This document shows, in pieces, positions 55,337 through 63,994 of a DNA stretch of 64,000 nucleotides. A model generated the notes under the pieces. That model did not search any database and was not told the origin of the DNA. It saw only the letters and a program-made list of their open reading frames with translations. Each line of letters starts with the position of its first letter. The stretch's first letter is position 1. The stretch is from Nocardia sp. NBC_01730 (GTDB lineage: Bacteria; Actinomycetota; Actinomycetes; Mycobacteriales; Mycobacteriaceae), in contig NZ_CP109162.1 of NCBI RefSeq assembly GCF_035920445.1, forward strand, positions 6,138,001 to 6,202,000, given 5' to 3'. The position numbers and the translations under genes are program-made.

Positions 55337-56341
55337 TCAGAGTTCTTTCACCCGTAGCACCACTTTGCCGAACACCGCACCGGAGTCCAGCTGCCGATGC
55401 GCCTCGGCAGCTTCGTCGATCGGCAGCTCGGCGCCGATGACCGGCACGACGGTGCCGTCGGCGATCAACGGCCACAGGTGCCGGTGCAGTTCCGCGACGA
55501 TCGCCGCCTTACCGCCTATGCCGGTCGCGGGTCTCGCGCGCACGTTCGTTGCGTGGACGGTGCCCCACTTCCGCAGCAGCGCAGCGAGATTCAGTTCGGC
55601 GCTGACCCCGCCCTGCATGCCGATCACGATCAGCTGTCCGTGTTCGGCCAGCGCGTCGGCATTGCGCGCCAGGTAGGCCGCGCCCATGTTGTCGAGGATG
55701 ATGTCGGCGCCAGTGCCGCCCGCGCCCGACGCCGCCGCGCGCACCGCCGCGACGAAATCGTCCTCCCGGTAGTTGATCAGCACGCTCGCCCCGAGTTCCG
55801 CGCAGCGCGCCAGCTTCTCGGCCGAACCTGCGGTCACCGCGACGCGTGCACCCAGCGCCCTGGCCACCTGGATGGCGTGCGTGCCCACCCCGCCGCCGCC
55901 ACCGTGGATCAACACCAGCTGGTTCGCGTGCAGCCCCGCGGTCATCACCAGGTTCGACCACACAGTGGCCGCGACTTCGGGCAGTCCGGCCGCCGCGCCC
56001 AGGTCGAGGCTGTCCGGAACCGGAAGCACCTGCGTCACGGGGACCACGACCCGTTCGGCGTAACCGCCGCCGGACAACAGCGCGCACACCCGGTCGCCGA
56101 CCTGCCAATCGCGCACTCCGTCGCCGAGCTCGGCGACGACGCCGGAACATTCGAGGCCGATGATCTCGCTGGCGCCCGGAGGGGGTGGGTAGTGGCCTTG
56201 GCGCTGCAACAGGTCGGCGCGGTTGACGCCGGCCGCGGCCACCTCGATCAGCATCTCACCGTGCCCGGGCGTCGGACCGGCGGCCTCGGCCCACTGCATC
56301 ACCTCTGGTCCGCCGAAACCGGTCAGGTTGATAGCACGCAC
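55337..56341 (-). CDS. NAD(P)H-quinone oxidoreductase (MDR family)
   Basis: A 334-aa zinc-free medium-chain dehydrogenase/reductase of the QOR/PIG3 group. The N-terminal GroES-like domain has GVNRADLLQRQGHYPPPPGA and IIGLECSGVV; the Rossmann domain has LVLIHGGGGGVGTHAIQVAR with a glycine-rich NADPH site. The family-defining DNMGAAYLARNADALAEHGQ is near residue 240. It reduces quinones with NADPH in one or two electron steps. It corresponds to Rv3777 of M. tuberculosis, keeping the synteny with the preceding gene. GTG start. Confidence 0.92.
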   Translation of the reverse strand: MRAINLTGFGGPEVMQWAEAAGPTPGHGEMLIEVAAAGVNRADLLQRQGHYPPPPGASEIIGLECSGVVAELGDGVRDWQVGDRVCALLSGGGYAERVVVPVTQVLPVPDSLDLGAAAGLPEVAATVWSNLVMTAGLHANQLVLIHGGGGGVGTHAIQVARALGARVAVTAGSAEKLARCAELGASVLINYREDDFVAAVRAAASGAGGTGADIILDNMGAAYLARNADALAEHGQLIVIGMQGGVSAELNLAALLRKWGTVHATNVRARPATGIGGKAAIVAELHRHLWPLIADGTVVPVIGAELPIDEAAEAHRQLDSGAVFGKVVLRVKEL

Positions 56342-56499
56342 CGTGCCATAGTGCTCCGGCCGTCCAGATGACTGCGCGCGGACCCCCGGCTCGGCGGGCG
56401 AACAGCGGTCGGGCGGGTTGCCGCGGGGCGGGAAAACAGGTGAAACACAATCTGGCGAGCAGGCTGCGGCTACCGCAGCCAGGGACTACCGTTCGGTTG

Positions 56500-57678
56500 G
56501 TGAGCGGCGGTTTCATCGAATTTCAGAACGAGATCTACCTCGGCGGCCTCGGTGGCGCGGTGCCCGAATTGCCCATGACCGCTGCGGGTTTGGAGCAACA
56601 CGCGCGGGAGCAGCTGGCCCCGGCGGCGTTCGCCTATGTGGCGGGCAGCGCGTCGGCCGAACGCACCGCAGCGGCCAACCGGTCCGCCTTCGACCGATAC
56701 CGAATCCTGCCGCGGATGCTGCGCGGCACCACCGGGCCAGGCGCACGCGATCTGTCGGTGGAGGTGCTCGGGACGCGGCTGGCAGCTCCGGTGCTCACCG
56801 CGCCGATCGGTGTCCTCGAGCTGCTGCACGAGGGCGGCGAGGTGATCGCCGCGGAGGTGACCAAAGAACTCGGTATCGGCACGGTGCTGTCCACTGCGGC
56901 CTCATCGACTATCGAAGACGTCGGCGCGGCGGCCGGAGCGTGGTGGTATCAGCTGTACTGGCCCGCTGACGACGAATTGGCCCGTTCGTTCGTCCGGCGG
57001 GCCGAACGCGCGGGCGCGAAGGCGATCGTGGTCACCGTCGACACCCCGACCCTCGGCTGGCGTCCGCGCGATCTGGAGCTGGCGCACCTGCCGTTCCTGC
57101 ACGGCAAAGGCATCGCCAACTACCTCTCCGATCCGGTGTTCCGGGCCAAGTTGCCTTCCCCGCCGGAGGAGAGCGAGGAGGCCATGCGGGTGGCGATCCT
57201 CACCTGGGTGGGACTGTTCGGTAACCACACGCTGCGGCATGCGGACCTCGCACGCTTGCGCGAGTGGACCGACCTGCCGATAGCGGTGAAGGGCATCTTG
57301 CACCCCGACGACGCGCGCCAAGTGGTCGACGCGGGCGTCGACGCGGTGGTGGTGAGCAACCACGGCGGCCGCCAGGTGGACGGGTCGATCGCTGCGCTGG
57401 ACGCCTTGCCCGCGGTGGTCGCCACCGTCGGCGACCGCGCCGACGTGCTGTTCGACTCGGGCGTGCGCACCGGCTCCGACGTGATCGTCGCGCTGGCGCT
57501 GGGCGCCAAGGCGGTGCTGTACGGGCGGCCGTGGGCCTACGGGCTCGGTATCGCGGGCGCCGCGGGCATGCGACACGCGCTGCGTTCGCTGCTCGCCGAT
57601 TTCGACTCGGTGCTCGGCCTCTCCGGGTGTGCCGATATTGCCGCGGTGAGCCGCTCGCTCGTCTCCACTGTGCGCTGA
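56500..57678 (+). CDS. Alpha-hydroxy-acid oxidising FMN enzyme (lactate 2-monooxygenase type)
   Basis: A 392-aa FMN TIM-barrel of the lactate oxidase/glycolate oxidase family. The pattern EIYLGGLGGAVPELPM at the N-terminus followed by AAFAYVAGSASAE is that of lactate 2-monooxygenase. The catalytic region VVVSNHGGRQVDGSIAALDA (His, Arg) near residue 285 and DSGVRTGSDVIVALALGAKA (phosphate binding) are intact. It oxidises lactate or a related 2-hydroxy acid. The GTG at 56500 agrees with the family start; no clear ribosome-binding site is seen. It is divergent from the quinone oxidoreductase. Confidence 0.9.
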   Translation: MSGGFIEFQNEIYLGGLGGAVPELPMTAAGLEQHAREQLAPAAFAYVAGSASAERTAAANRSAFDRYRILPRMLRGTTGPGARDLSVEVLGTRLAAPVLTAPIGVLELLHEGGEVIAAEVTKELGIGTVLSTAASSTIEDVGAAAGAWWYQLYWPADDELARSFVRRAERAGAKAIVVTVDTPTLGWRPRDLELAHLPFLHGKGIANYLSDPVFRAKLPSPPEESEEAMRVAILTWVGLFGNHTLRHADLARLREWTDLPIAVKGILHPDDARQVVDAGVDAVVVSNHGGRQVDGSIAALDALPAVVATVGDRADVLFDSGVRTGSDVIVALALGAKAVLYGRPWAYGLGIAGAAGMRHALRSLLADFDSVLGLSGCADIAAVSRSLVSTVR

Positions 57679-57727
57679 CCTGCGTTACTCGTCATTCCCG
57701 CAGTTCGCCGGGCATAGAATAACGACC

Positions 57728-58219
57728 GTGCATCCCGAACCAAGCGTTCGTGTGCTGGTCGAACCACAATGGCTCACGCCTGCGCAACAGCGCGCATGGC
57801 GGGCGTACATGGACGGCCACATGCGACTGATGACGGCATTGAACCGGCAGCTGCAGCGTGACAGCGACCTGAGCGTCGCCGAGTACCGGATCCTGGTCCT
57901 GCTCTCTGAGGCCCCAGGCCACTCGCTCCGGATGAGCGAGCTGGCCGACGGCGTGTTGTCTTCGCGCAGCAGGCTGACCCATCAGATCCGGCGGCTCGAG
58001 GACCAGCGCATGGTGCGCCGCAGCACCTGCATCGAGGACGGCCGCGGCGTACTCGCCGAACTCACCGACGAGGGCCTGCGCCGCCTGGAAGCCGCCGCCC
58101 CCGGCCATGTCGATGCCGTCCGCCGCGATTTCATCGATTTGCTCAGTCCGGCCCAGCTCGAGGTGATAGCCGACGTCTTCGGACGCGTCGATGAGGAAAT
58201 CGGAACGCGGCCCGGCTGA
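57728..58219 (+). CDS. MarR-family transcriptional regulator
   Basis: 163 aa; a winged helix with DLSVAEYRILVLLSEAPGHS, SELADGVLSSRSRLTHQIRRL (recognition helix) and the wing DQRMVRRSTCIEDGRGVLAELTDEG. Flanking helices should form the dimer interface. It lies 49 bp after the lactate oxidase gene on the same strand, so it may be cotranscribed and regulate it; the ligand and targets are unknown. GTG start. Confidence 0.88.
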   Translation: MHPEPSVRVLVEPQWLTPAQQRAWRAYMDGHMRLMTALNRQLQRDSDLSVAEYRILVLLSEAPGHSLRMSELADGVLSSRSRLTHQIRRLEDQRMVRRSTCIEDGRGVLAELTDEGLRRLEAAAPGHVDAVRRDFIDLLSPAQLEVIADVFGRVDEEIGTRPG

Positions 58220-58243
58220 ACGGTCCGCTACGATCGGTTGCCT

Positions 58244-58328
58244 GGAGACGTGGCAGAGCGGCCGAATGCACTCGCCTTGAAAGCGAGCGTCGCGAGAGCG
58301 ACCGGGGGTTCAAATCCCTCCGTCTCCG
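58244..58328 (+). tRNA. tRNA-Ser (anticodon TGA)
   Basis: Acceptor arms GGAGACG and CGTCTCC pair perfectly, with discriminator G. The anticodon arm CTCGC-CTTGAAA-GCGAG gives TGA, reading UCA. A long variable arm (GTCGCGAGAGCGAC) marks a class II tRNA, and the T arm is GGGGGTTCAAATCCCTC. The CCA end is not encoded. The last 19 nt overlap the end of the nitric oxide synthase gene on the other strand. Confidence 0.97.
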
Positions 58329-59461
58329 CTGAAGTCCCGTCGGACGAAGTTGGGACGGATGTCCAAATCGGGCGGGTCGTAGTAGCGGTGGAAGGTCGGG
58401 GTCAGCCCGGAGGAGATGGGTGGGTTGATCCAGGTCCAGTCGGTCGGGCAGGCGCGGCCCTCCGCCTCCTCGCGCTTGACGTGGTCGCAGAACTGTTTGG
58501 CCACGGTGTGGTGGTCGACGATGTAGACGCCCGCCCTGCGGAAGCTGTAGAGCACCGCGCGATTGAGTTCGACCAGTGCCTGATCGCGCCACAGGTTTCG
58601 CTCGGATCCGGTGTCCAGGCACATCATTTCGGCGATCAGCGGGAGCATGTTGTAGCGGTTGGTGTCGCTGAGGTTGCGCGCACCGATCTCCGCGCCCAGG
58701 TACCAGCCGTTGAACGGCGCGAGCGGATAGGTCATCCCGCCGACCTCGAGATTCATATTCGACACCGCGGGCAGTGCGTGCCAGCGCAGGCCGAGCTCGG
58801 CGAACCAGTCGAACTCCGGATGCTCCAATTCCACCTCGCGCGCGAGCTCCGGCGGGATGTCGAACCACTGTATCGGCTCGTCGGGGGTGCTGATCAGCAG
58901 CGGAAGGATGTCGAAGGGTGTTCCGGCACCGCGCCATCCGAGTTCGGTGGCGAACTCGGTGAGCCTGATATTGGCGGCGTCACCGATGACCGTTCCGTCT
59001 CCGTTGCGGTAACCCGCGTAGCGGATGAGCTGGGAATTGATGATGTGGAACTCGCGTCCGTCCGGCTGGCGCGGCGGGCCGACGGTGATCATCGACTGGA
59101 TGGCGCCGCCGTTGGTGGCCATCTGCAGGTGCTGCCAGCAGACCTCGGCCAGGTCGCGCGCGGACCGTACGCGTCGGGCATCCAGCAATTTCAAGGAGCG
59201 CCAATGCTTTCGGCCGACGCAGCGGGCGTGATTACGCCAGGCGAGCTTGGCTCCGATGAGGATCTCCTCGGCGGTCTGTAGATAGCCGCCGGTCTGTTCG
59301 AGCTGCTCCAGCGCGGCGCGGCGACGCTGGGGAACCAGGTGTGCCAGCTCGGGCAGCCGGAAGAATTCGTCGCATTCCTGCATCCGGCGCTTCAGATCCA
59401 TACTGAAAGGCTTTGTGTCCGGAATCTTCTCGATTGATGACATGGGTAACACGTGATTCAC
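58310..59461 (-). CDS. nos: Bacterial nitric oxide synthase oxygenase
   Basis: A 383-aa heme/tetrahydrobiopterin enzyme that makes nitric oxide and citrulline from arginine, using external reductases since no flavin domain is attached. The proximal heme ligand is Cys about 81 in WRNHARCVGR. Also present are TVGPPRQPDGREFHIINSQL, the substrate-site FNGWYLGAEIGARNLSD and DHHTVAKQFCDHVKREEAEG. GGAG lies 6 nt before the GTG at 59461. The last five codons and the stop (TGA) lie within the antisense strand of tRNA-Ser. It is divergent from the Ni/Co transporter. Confidence 0.95.
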   Translation of the reverse strand: MNHVLPMSSIEKIPDTKPFSMDLKRRMQECDEFFRLPELAHLVPQRRRAALEQLEQTGGYLQTAEEILIGAKLAWRNHARCVGRKHWRSLKLLDARRVRSARDLAEVCWQHLQMATNGGAIQSMITVGPPRQPDGREFHIINSQLIRYAGYRNGDGTVIGDAANIRLTEFATELGWRGAGTPFDILPLLISTPDEPIQWFDIPPELAREVELEHPEFDWFAELGLRWHALPAVSNMNLEVGGMTYPLAPFNGWYLGAEIGARNLSDTNRYNMLPLIAEMMCLDTGSERNLWRDQALVELNRAVLYSFRRAGVYIVDHHTVAKQFCDHVKREEAEGRACPTDWTWINPPISSGLTPTFHRYYDPPDLDIRPNFVRRDFSGDGGI

Positions 59462-59883
59462 GTTTTTCTCCGGTCGGGCAGAGGTGCTGCGGTGCAACAG
59501 ACGAGTTCGAGCAGAGAATTCGCGCGGTTGGGCACCTGCCTTCGCACGTGGCCCGCGCAGGCGTGCGTTACGAGGATGCCACAAATTAGCCTTCGCCCGG
59601 GGATTGCCCGGAAAGCGGTGGCCTTCCGCGGCTACGTACCGAGCGGCCGGTCCGCTTGCCGCGAGTGTGTGCAGCGAGATGACCTCGGTGCCGATGGTGC
59701 GGATACGACATTATGCCCGTCCTTTTCATGCCGGGAAGCGGCCCGGCGTTCAGCGTACGGCTGGTGTGCTGGCCGTGTGCCGCGATTTGCCTGATTTGCT
59801 GGATCGGCCCATGTCGGGGCCTGAATCAGGCTGTGTCGAGTAGCGTTGACCTGATCTGCTTTTCGAGGGTGGAGGGTTTACTC
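59462..59883. other. Divergent intergenic region between nos and the Ni/Co permease gene
   Basis: About 420 bp. It must carry both promoters, but I see no clear -10/-35 pair, no recognisable cobalamin or NiCo riboswitch core, and no convincing gene. Open frames here are not supported by ribosome-binding sites. GGAGGG at 59871-59876 serves the GTG at 59884. Confidence 0.5.
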
Positions 59884-60933
59884 GTGCGCGGTGTCATCGG
59901 GATGGCGATTACCGTTGTCGCCCTTCATATCGTCGGTTGGGGGACGTTGCTGCTGTTCGTGGCGCCCGGTCATTACCACGTTCAGGGGGCGGTGTTCGGT
60001 GTCGGGCTCGGCGTGACGGCGTACACGTTGGGCATGCGGCACGCGTTCGACGCCGACCACATCGCCGCGATCGACAACACCACGCGGAAACTGGTGGCGG
60101 AGAACGGGAGACAAAGGGTTCAGACCGTAGGCTTCTGGTTCGCGCTCGGCCATTCCAGCGTGGTGTTCGTGCTCGTCGCGTTGCTCGCTTTCGGTGTCCG
60201 TGCGCTTGCGGCCGACCTGGGGGACGAGGACTCGGCGCTGCAACAGTGGACCGGGCTGTGGGGCACCAGCGTGTCCGGCACCTTCCTGATCCTGATCGGC
60301 CTGCTGAATCTGGCCTCGCTGGTGGGAATCTGGCGGGTGTTCCGGCAGATGCGTCGCGGCGAGTTCGACGAGGCGCAATTGGAGCGTCAGCTGAATAGTC
60401 GGGGGCTGCTGAACCGGGTGCTGCGGCCGGTGGTCGGCCTGGTCCGCGAGCCGAGGCACATGTTCCCGGTCGGGCTGCTGTTCGGTCTGGGTTTCGACAC
60501 CGTCACCGAGGTCGGCCTGCTGGTGATCGCGGGCGGCGCCGCGGCGACCGGGCTGCCCTGGTATTCGATTCTCATACTGCCCGTGCTGTTTTCGGCGGGC
60601 ATGGCGCTGTTCGACTCGCTGGACGGTTCGTTCATGAGCTACGCCTACGACTGGGCCTTCGCAAGGCCGGTGCGCAAGATCTACTACAACCTGGTGATCA
60701 CCGGGCTGTCGGTGGCGGTCGCGCTGCTGATCGGAGGACAGGAGATCGTGTCGATCTTCGCCGAGAAGCTGGAGGTCGAATCGGGTGTCATCGGCTGGGT
60801 CGGGAACCTCGACCTGGGTGATCTCGGTTACATCATCGTGGGTCTCTTCGTGCTCACCTGGGCGGTCGCGATTGTCGTGTGGCGCTTGGCCGGAGTGGAA
60901 CGACGCTGGCAAGACGGCCTCGCCGCGTCGTGA
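59884..60933 (+). CDS. Nickel/cobalt permease (NiCoT, HoxN/NixA family)
   Basis: A 349-aa membrane protein with eight spans. The NiCoT signature RHAFDADHIAAIDNTTRK (about residue 58) in span 2 contains the metal-selecting His and Asp. WFALGHSSVVFVLVALLAFG, LFGLGFDTVTEVGLLV and SAGMALFDSLDGSFM are the other conserved family blocks. It imports Ni2+ and/or Co2+ with high affinity; which one cannot be read. The start is GTG 59884 with GGAGGG 7 nt upstream; the longer frame is unsupported. Confidence 0.93.
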   Translation: MRGVIGMAITVVALHIVGWGTLLLFVAPGHYHVQGAVFGVGLGVTAYTLGMRHAFDADHIAAIDNTTRKLVAENGRQRVQTVGFWFALGHSSVVFVLVALLAFGVRALAADLGDEDSALQQWTGLWGTSVSGTFLILIGLLNLASLVGIWRVFRQMRRGEFDEAQLERQLNSRGLLNRVLRPVVGLVREPRHMFPVGLLFGLGFDTVTEVGLLVIAGGAAATGLPWYSILILPVLFSAGMALFDSLDGSFMSYAYDWAFARPVRKIYYNLVITGLSVAVALLIGGQEIVSIFAEKLEVESGVIGWVGNLDLGDLGYIIVGLFVLTWAVAIVVWRLAGVERRWQDGLAAS

Positions 60934-61018
60934 GCGCGGGGTTGCGGCCCGGCATGCCATTCCCCGACATGGCGACGGCCTCCGACCAGCAACCGACGTC
61001 TCTGGCAGGATGGTCCGC

Positions 61019-62092
61019 ATGCTGGCTCGGCGCGGGGTGCGGCGTTGGGTTTCCAGCGCCCTGACAAGCGCCGCACTCGTTTCCGGTGCGGCGGTGTTCG
61101 GTGCTCCCCTGGTGGCGGCGGCCCCCCCGGCCCCTCCGCCGGTGAGCACCGGGTCCTCGGACGGCCCCGGTCCGGCCGAGCCGACCACCAAACAACCCTC
61201 GACGCCGACGATCAAGCGGATCGAGCCGATCAACGATCGGTGGCTGCGGGTCTTCGTCGCCTCGCCCGCGATGAGCCGTGAGGTCGAGGTGCAGGTGCTG
61301 CTGCCGCGCGATCAGTCCCACCCCCGTCCGACGGTGTACATGCTCGACGGTCGCAGTGCGGACGGCGACAGTAACAACTGGACCCGGCTCGGGCACGCGG
61401 ACCGGTTCTACGCGGACAAAGACGTCAACGTCGTGCTCACCGTCGGCGGTCCGGCCAGCTTCTACGCCGACTGGCAGCGGCCCGACCCGGTGCTCGGCAC
61501 AAACATGTGGGAGACGTTCCTGACCAAGGAGCTGCCCCCGCTCATCGACGCGAAGTTCAAAGGTAACGGGCGCAACGCGGTCATGGGCGTCTCGATGGGC
61601 GCCGAGGCCGCGATGATGCTCTCGTTCCGGCATCCCACGCTCTACACCGCCATCGGGGCGCACAGCGGGTGCTTCTCCACGGGCACCGACATCGGCCAGG
61701 CGCAGGCGCGCGCCGTGGTGGCCACCTACCAGGGTGAGCCGGACAACATGTTCGGCAAGCAGGACGACCCGGACTGGTTGGCCCACGATGTCACGCTGCA
61801 CGCGGACGCGTTGCGTGGCAAGACGATCTACCTGTCGGTCGGCAGCGGCGTGCCCGGCGTGCACGACGTGCCCGGCACCCCCGACCTGGACGTGGTCAGT
61901 GCCATCGGCTTCGGCGGGCCGCTCGAGGCCGCGACCAACGCCTGCACCCGCAGGCTCGCCGACCGGCTTCGCAGTCTCGGTATTCCGGTGACCGCGCACT
62001 TCAGGGCGACCGGAACGCACTCATGGCCGTACTGGGAAGACGAGCTCGCCCTGTCCTGGCCGACGATCGCCGGCGCCATCGGCGTCCGCTAA
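61019..62092 (+). CDS. Ag85-type mycolyltransferase/esterase, secreted
   Basis: A 357-aa exported alpha/beta hydrolase. The signal peptide (RRGVRRWVSSALTSAALVSG, cleavage near VAAA) precedes a Pro/Thr-rich linker. The catalytic domain follows: PTVYMLDGRSADGDSNNW, TVGGPASFYADWQRPDP, nucleophile GVSMGAEAAM and the His in ATGTHSWPYW. This is the antigen 85/corynomycolyltransferase pattern, transferring mycolates to trehalose or arabinogalactan outside the membrane. An ATG three codons earlier (61010) is possible. The stop overlaps the convergent aminotransferase stop. Confidence 0.9.
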   Translation: MLARRGVRRWVSSALTSAALVSGAAVFGAPLVAAAPPAPPPVSTGSSDGPGPAEPTTKQPSTPTIKRIEPINDRWLRVFVASPAMSREVEVQVLLPRDQSHPRPTVYMLDGRSADGDSNNWTRLGHADRFYADKDVNVVLTVGGPASFYADWQRPDPVLGTNMWETFLTKELPPLIDAKFKGNGRNAVMGVSMGAEAAMMLSFRHPTLYTAIGAHSGCFSTGTDIGQAQARAVVATYQGEPDNMFGKQDDPDWLAHDVTLHADALRGKTIYLSVGSGVPGVHDVPGTPDLDVVSAIGFGGPLEAATNACTRRLADRLRSLGIPVTAHFRATGTHSWPYWEDELALSWPTIAGAIGVR

Positions 62093-63168
62093 CCCAGGAA
62101 CCGCGTGAGCACCTCGGGATCGGTGGCGAAGCCGAGGAACAGCTCGTTCTCGTGCGGGTCGCCGATGGTGACCCGCACGCCGTCGGTGCCGTACGGCCGC
62201 ACCAGCACTCCCGCCTCCGCGCCTGCTTCGCCGTACTCCGCGCTGCGCTCGCCGAGCGGCAGCCAGACGAAGTTCGCCTCGCTCGGCGGCACCTGGTAGC
62301 CGGCGGTCACCAGCACGTCGCGTACCCGCTCGCGCTCGGTGACGAGAAGATTGGTGCGGTCCAGCAATTCGTGCCGTGCCTCCAGCGACGCGATCGCCGC
62401 TGCCTGCGCCACCTGGTTCACGCTGAACGGGATATGCACCTTCAGCAGCGCCGTGATCACCGCGGGATCGCCTACCGCGTAGCCGACCCGCAGCCCTGCC
62501 AGCCCGTACGCCTTGGAGAAGGTGCGCAGCACAACCACATTGGGCCGGGTCCTGCCGAGCTCGACGCCGTCCGGCCGGTCCTCGGGGGCCAGCCGCACGT
62601 ACTCGTAGTAGGCCTCGTCCAGCACGACGAGCACGTGCGGCGGCACCGCGCCCAGGAACCGGATCAGCTCAGCCTTCCCGACGGCGGTGCCGGTCGGGTT
62701 GTTCGGGTTGCAGACGAAGATCAGCTTGGTCCGCTCGGTCACCGCCGCGGCCAGTGCGTCCAGATCGTGCTCCAGGTCCGCGGTGAGCGGGACCTGCACG
62801 GCGGTGGCGTTGCCTACCTTGGTCACGATCGGGTACGCCTCGAACGAGCGCCAAGCGAACAGCACTTCGTCGGTGGGTGCGGCGCAGGTGATCTGCACCA
62901 GCTCTTGGCACAGCGCAACGCTGCCGCAGCCGACCGCGACATTGGTGAATCCCACACCTAGGAAGTCTGCCAACGCCGTGCGCAGCTCGGTGACCTGATT
63001 GTCCGGATACCGGTTGGCCAGCTCGGCCGCCTCGGCGATGGCCTTGGCGGCGGCAGGCAGCGGACCGAAGGTGGTCTCGTTGCTGGCCAGTTTGACCGCG
63101 CCAGGACGGCTGCGGCCGGGGATGTACGCCGGGATCGAATCGAGGTCCGGCCGGATCTGCGGTGTCAC
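62089..63168 (-). CDS. pat: Histidinol-phosphate/aromatic amino acid aminotransferase (HisC2/Pat type)
   Basis: A 359-aa fold type I PLP aminotransferase of the HisC family: KLASNETTFGPLPAA, VGCGSVALCQELVQ, VCNPNNPTGT, VLDEAYYEYV, and the PLP Lys in RTFSKAYGLAGLRVGYA (about residue 218); the Arg in GVRVTIGDPHEN binds the carboxylate. It most resembles the actinobacterial Pat/HisC2 group annotated as phenylalanine aminotransferase. GTG start. Its TAG and the TAA of the convergent esterase share two bases. Confidence 0.9.
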   Translation of the reverse strand: MTPQIRPDLDSIPAYIPGRSRPGAVKLASNETTFGPLPAAAKAIAEAAELANRYPDNQVTELRTALADFLGVGFTNVAVGCGSVALCQELVQITCAAPTDEVLFAWRSFEAYPIVTKVGNATAVQVPLTADLEHDLDALAAAVTERTKLIFVCNPNNPTGTAVGKAELIRFLGAVPPHVLVVLDEAYYEYVRLAPEDRPDGVELGRTRPNVVVLRTFSKAYGLAGLRVGYAVGDPAVITALLKVHIPFSVNQVAQAAAIASLEARHELLDRTNLLVTERERVRDVLVTAGYQVPPSEANFVWLPLGERSAEYGEAGAEAGVLVRPYGTDGVRVTIGDPHENELFLGFATDPEVLTRFLG

Positions 63169-63286
63169 ACTCCGACCCTAGTCCGCGCGCCGGAAAGCCC
63201 GATCTGGTGTATCGGAAATTCTCTGGGCGATAGGCCCTCACAGGCAACTTCTACCGAATATCGGGAACTCGCCCTACGCTTGTTTC

Positions 63287-63994
63287 ATGTCGGGCACCTA
63301 CGACGATATGGCCCCGTTGCGGGGCGGCGATGTAGAAGAAGAGCGGTCAACTGCCCATGCGCAGGTGCCCATCACCGTAGTGGAGCCAGAGGGCAACGCC
63401 CGCGGCGGGATCGTGCTGCTGCACGAGTGCTGTGAGATCACCGGCGCCGTGCGTGACCTGATGAGCGCGCTGGCCAGTGAGGGTTGGACGGTCGTTGCAC
63501 CCAACCTCTTACACCGGGTGGACGGTGAACCGGGGGGCGCGGTTTTCGGCGACCAGCTGTTCGACGACTTCGACGCCTGTTTCGACTGGCTCACCCGGCG
63601 CGGGGTATTTCCCGACACCGTCGGCGTGCTCGGCTTCGACTCCGCGGGAACCGCCGCTTTCCTGGTCGCCACCAACCGTCCAATCGGGGCCGCGGTGAGC
63701 GTCGCGGCGCCCGGCATTGTCGAGCCGCTCACCGACCAGGCCGACGCCTTGGTTCGCGCGGCCCCCAACCTGCAGGCGCCATGGCTCGGCCTGTTCGGCG
63801 CCGACGACCCGGCCACCCCGCCCGCCCAGGTCGACCAGCTGCGCGACGCGACCGCCCGCGCTGCGGTCGCGAGTCTGGTCGTCAGCTACCCGGGTCTGCA
63901 TCACCGCGCCGACAGCCCGGAGGTCGACGACGACACCGATGCCGTCGCTTCGCAGACCAGGATCTTCGACTGGTTCGACAGTAACCTACGCTGA
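63287..63994 (+). CDS. Dienelactone hydrolase family protein
   Basis: A 235-aa alpha/beta hydrolase of the DLH type. GGIVLLHECCEITGAVRDLM carries the conserved Glu near the nucleophile, GVLGFDSAGTAAFLV holds the nucleophile (Ser where classical dienelactone hydrolases have Cys), and the acid and His lie in GLFGADDPATPP and YPGLHHRAD. No signal peptide is visible. Substrate unknown. It is divergent from the aminotransferase gene, and its stop is 6 bp before the window end. Confidence 0.85.
   Translation: MSGTYDDMAPLRGGDVEEERSTAHAQVPITVVEPEGNARGGIVLLHECCEITGAVRDLMSALASEGWTVVAPNLLHRVDGEPGGAVFGDQLFDDFDACFDWLTRRGVFPDTVGVLGFDSAGTAAFLVATNRPIGAAVSVAAPGIVEPLTDQADALVRAAPNLQAPWLGLFGADDPATPPAQVDQLRDATARAAVASLVVSYPGLHHRADSPEVDDDTDAVASQTRIFDWFDSNLR

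Noticed and set aside
58238..59281. 347-codon plus-strand frame covering tRNA-Ser and nos
   Set aside because: Its beginning is the translated tRNA and the rest is antisense to nos.
59462..59883. Cobalamin or NiCo riboswitch before the Ni/Co permease gene
   Set aside because: I looked for a conserved B12-box-like or NiCo junction sequence and found neither.
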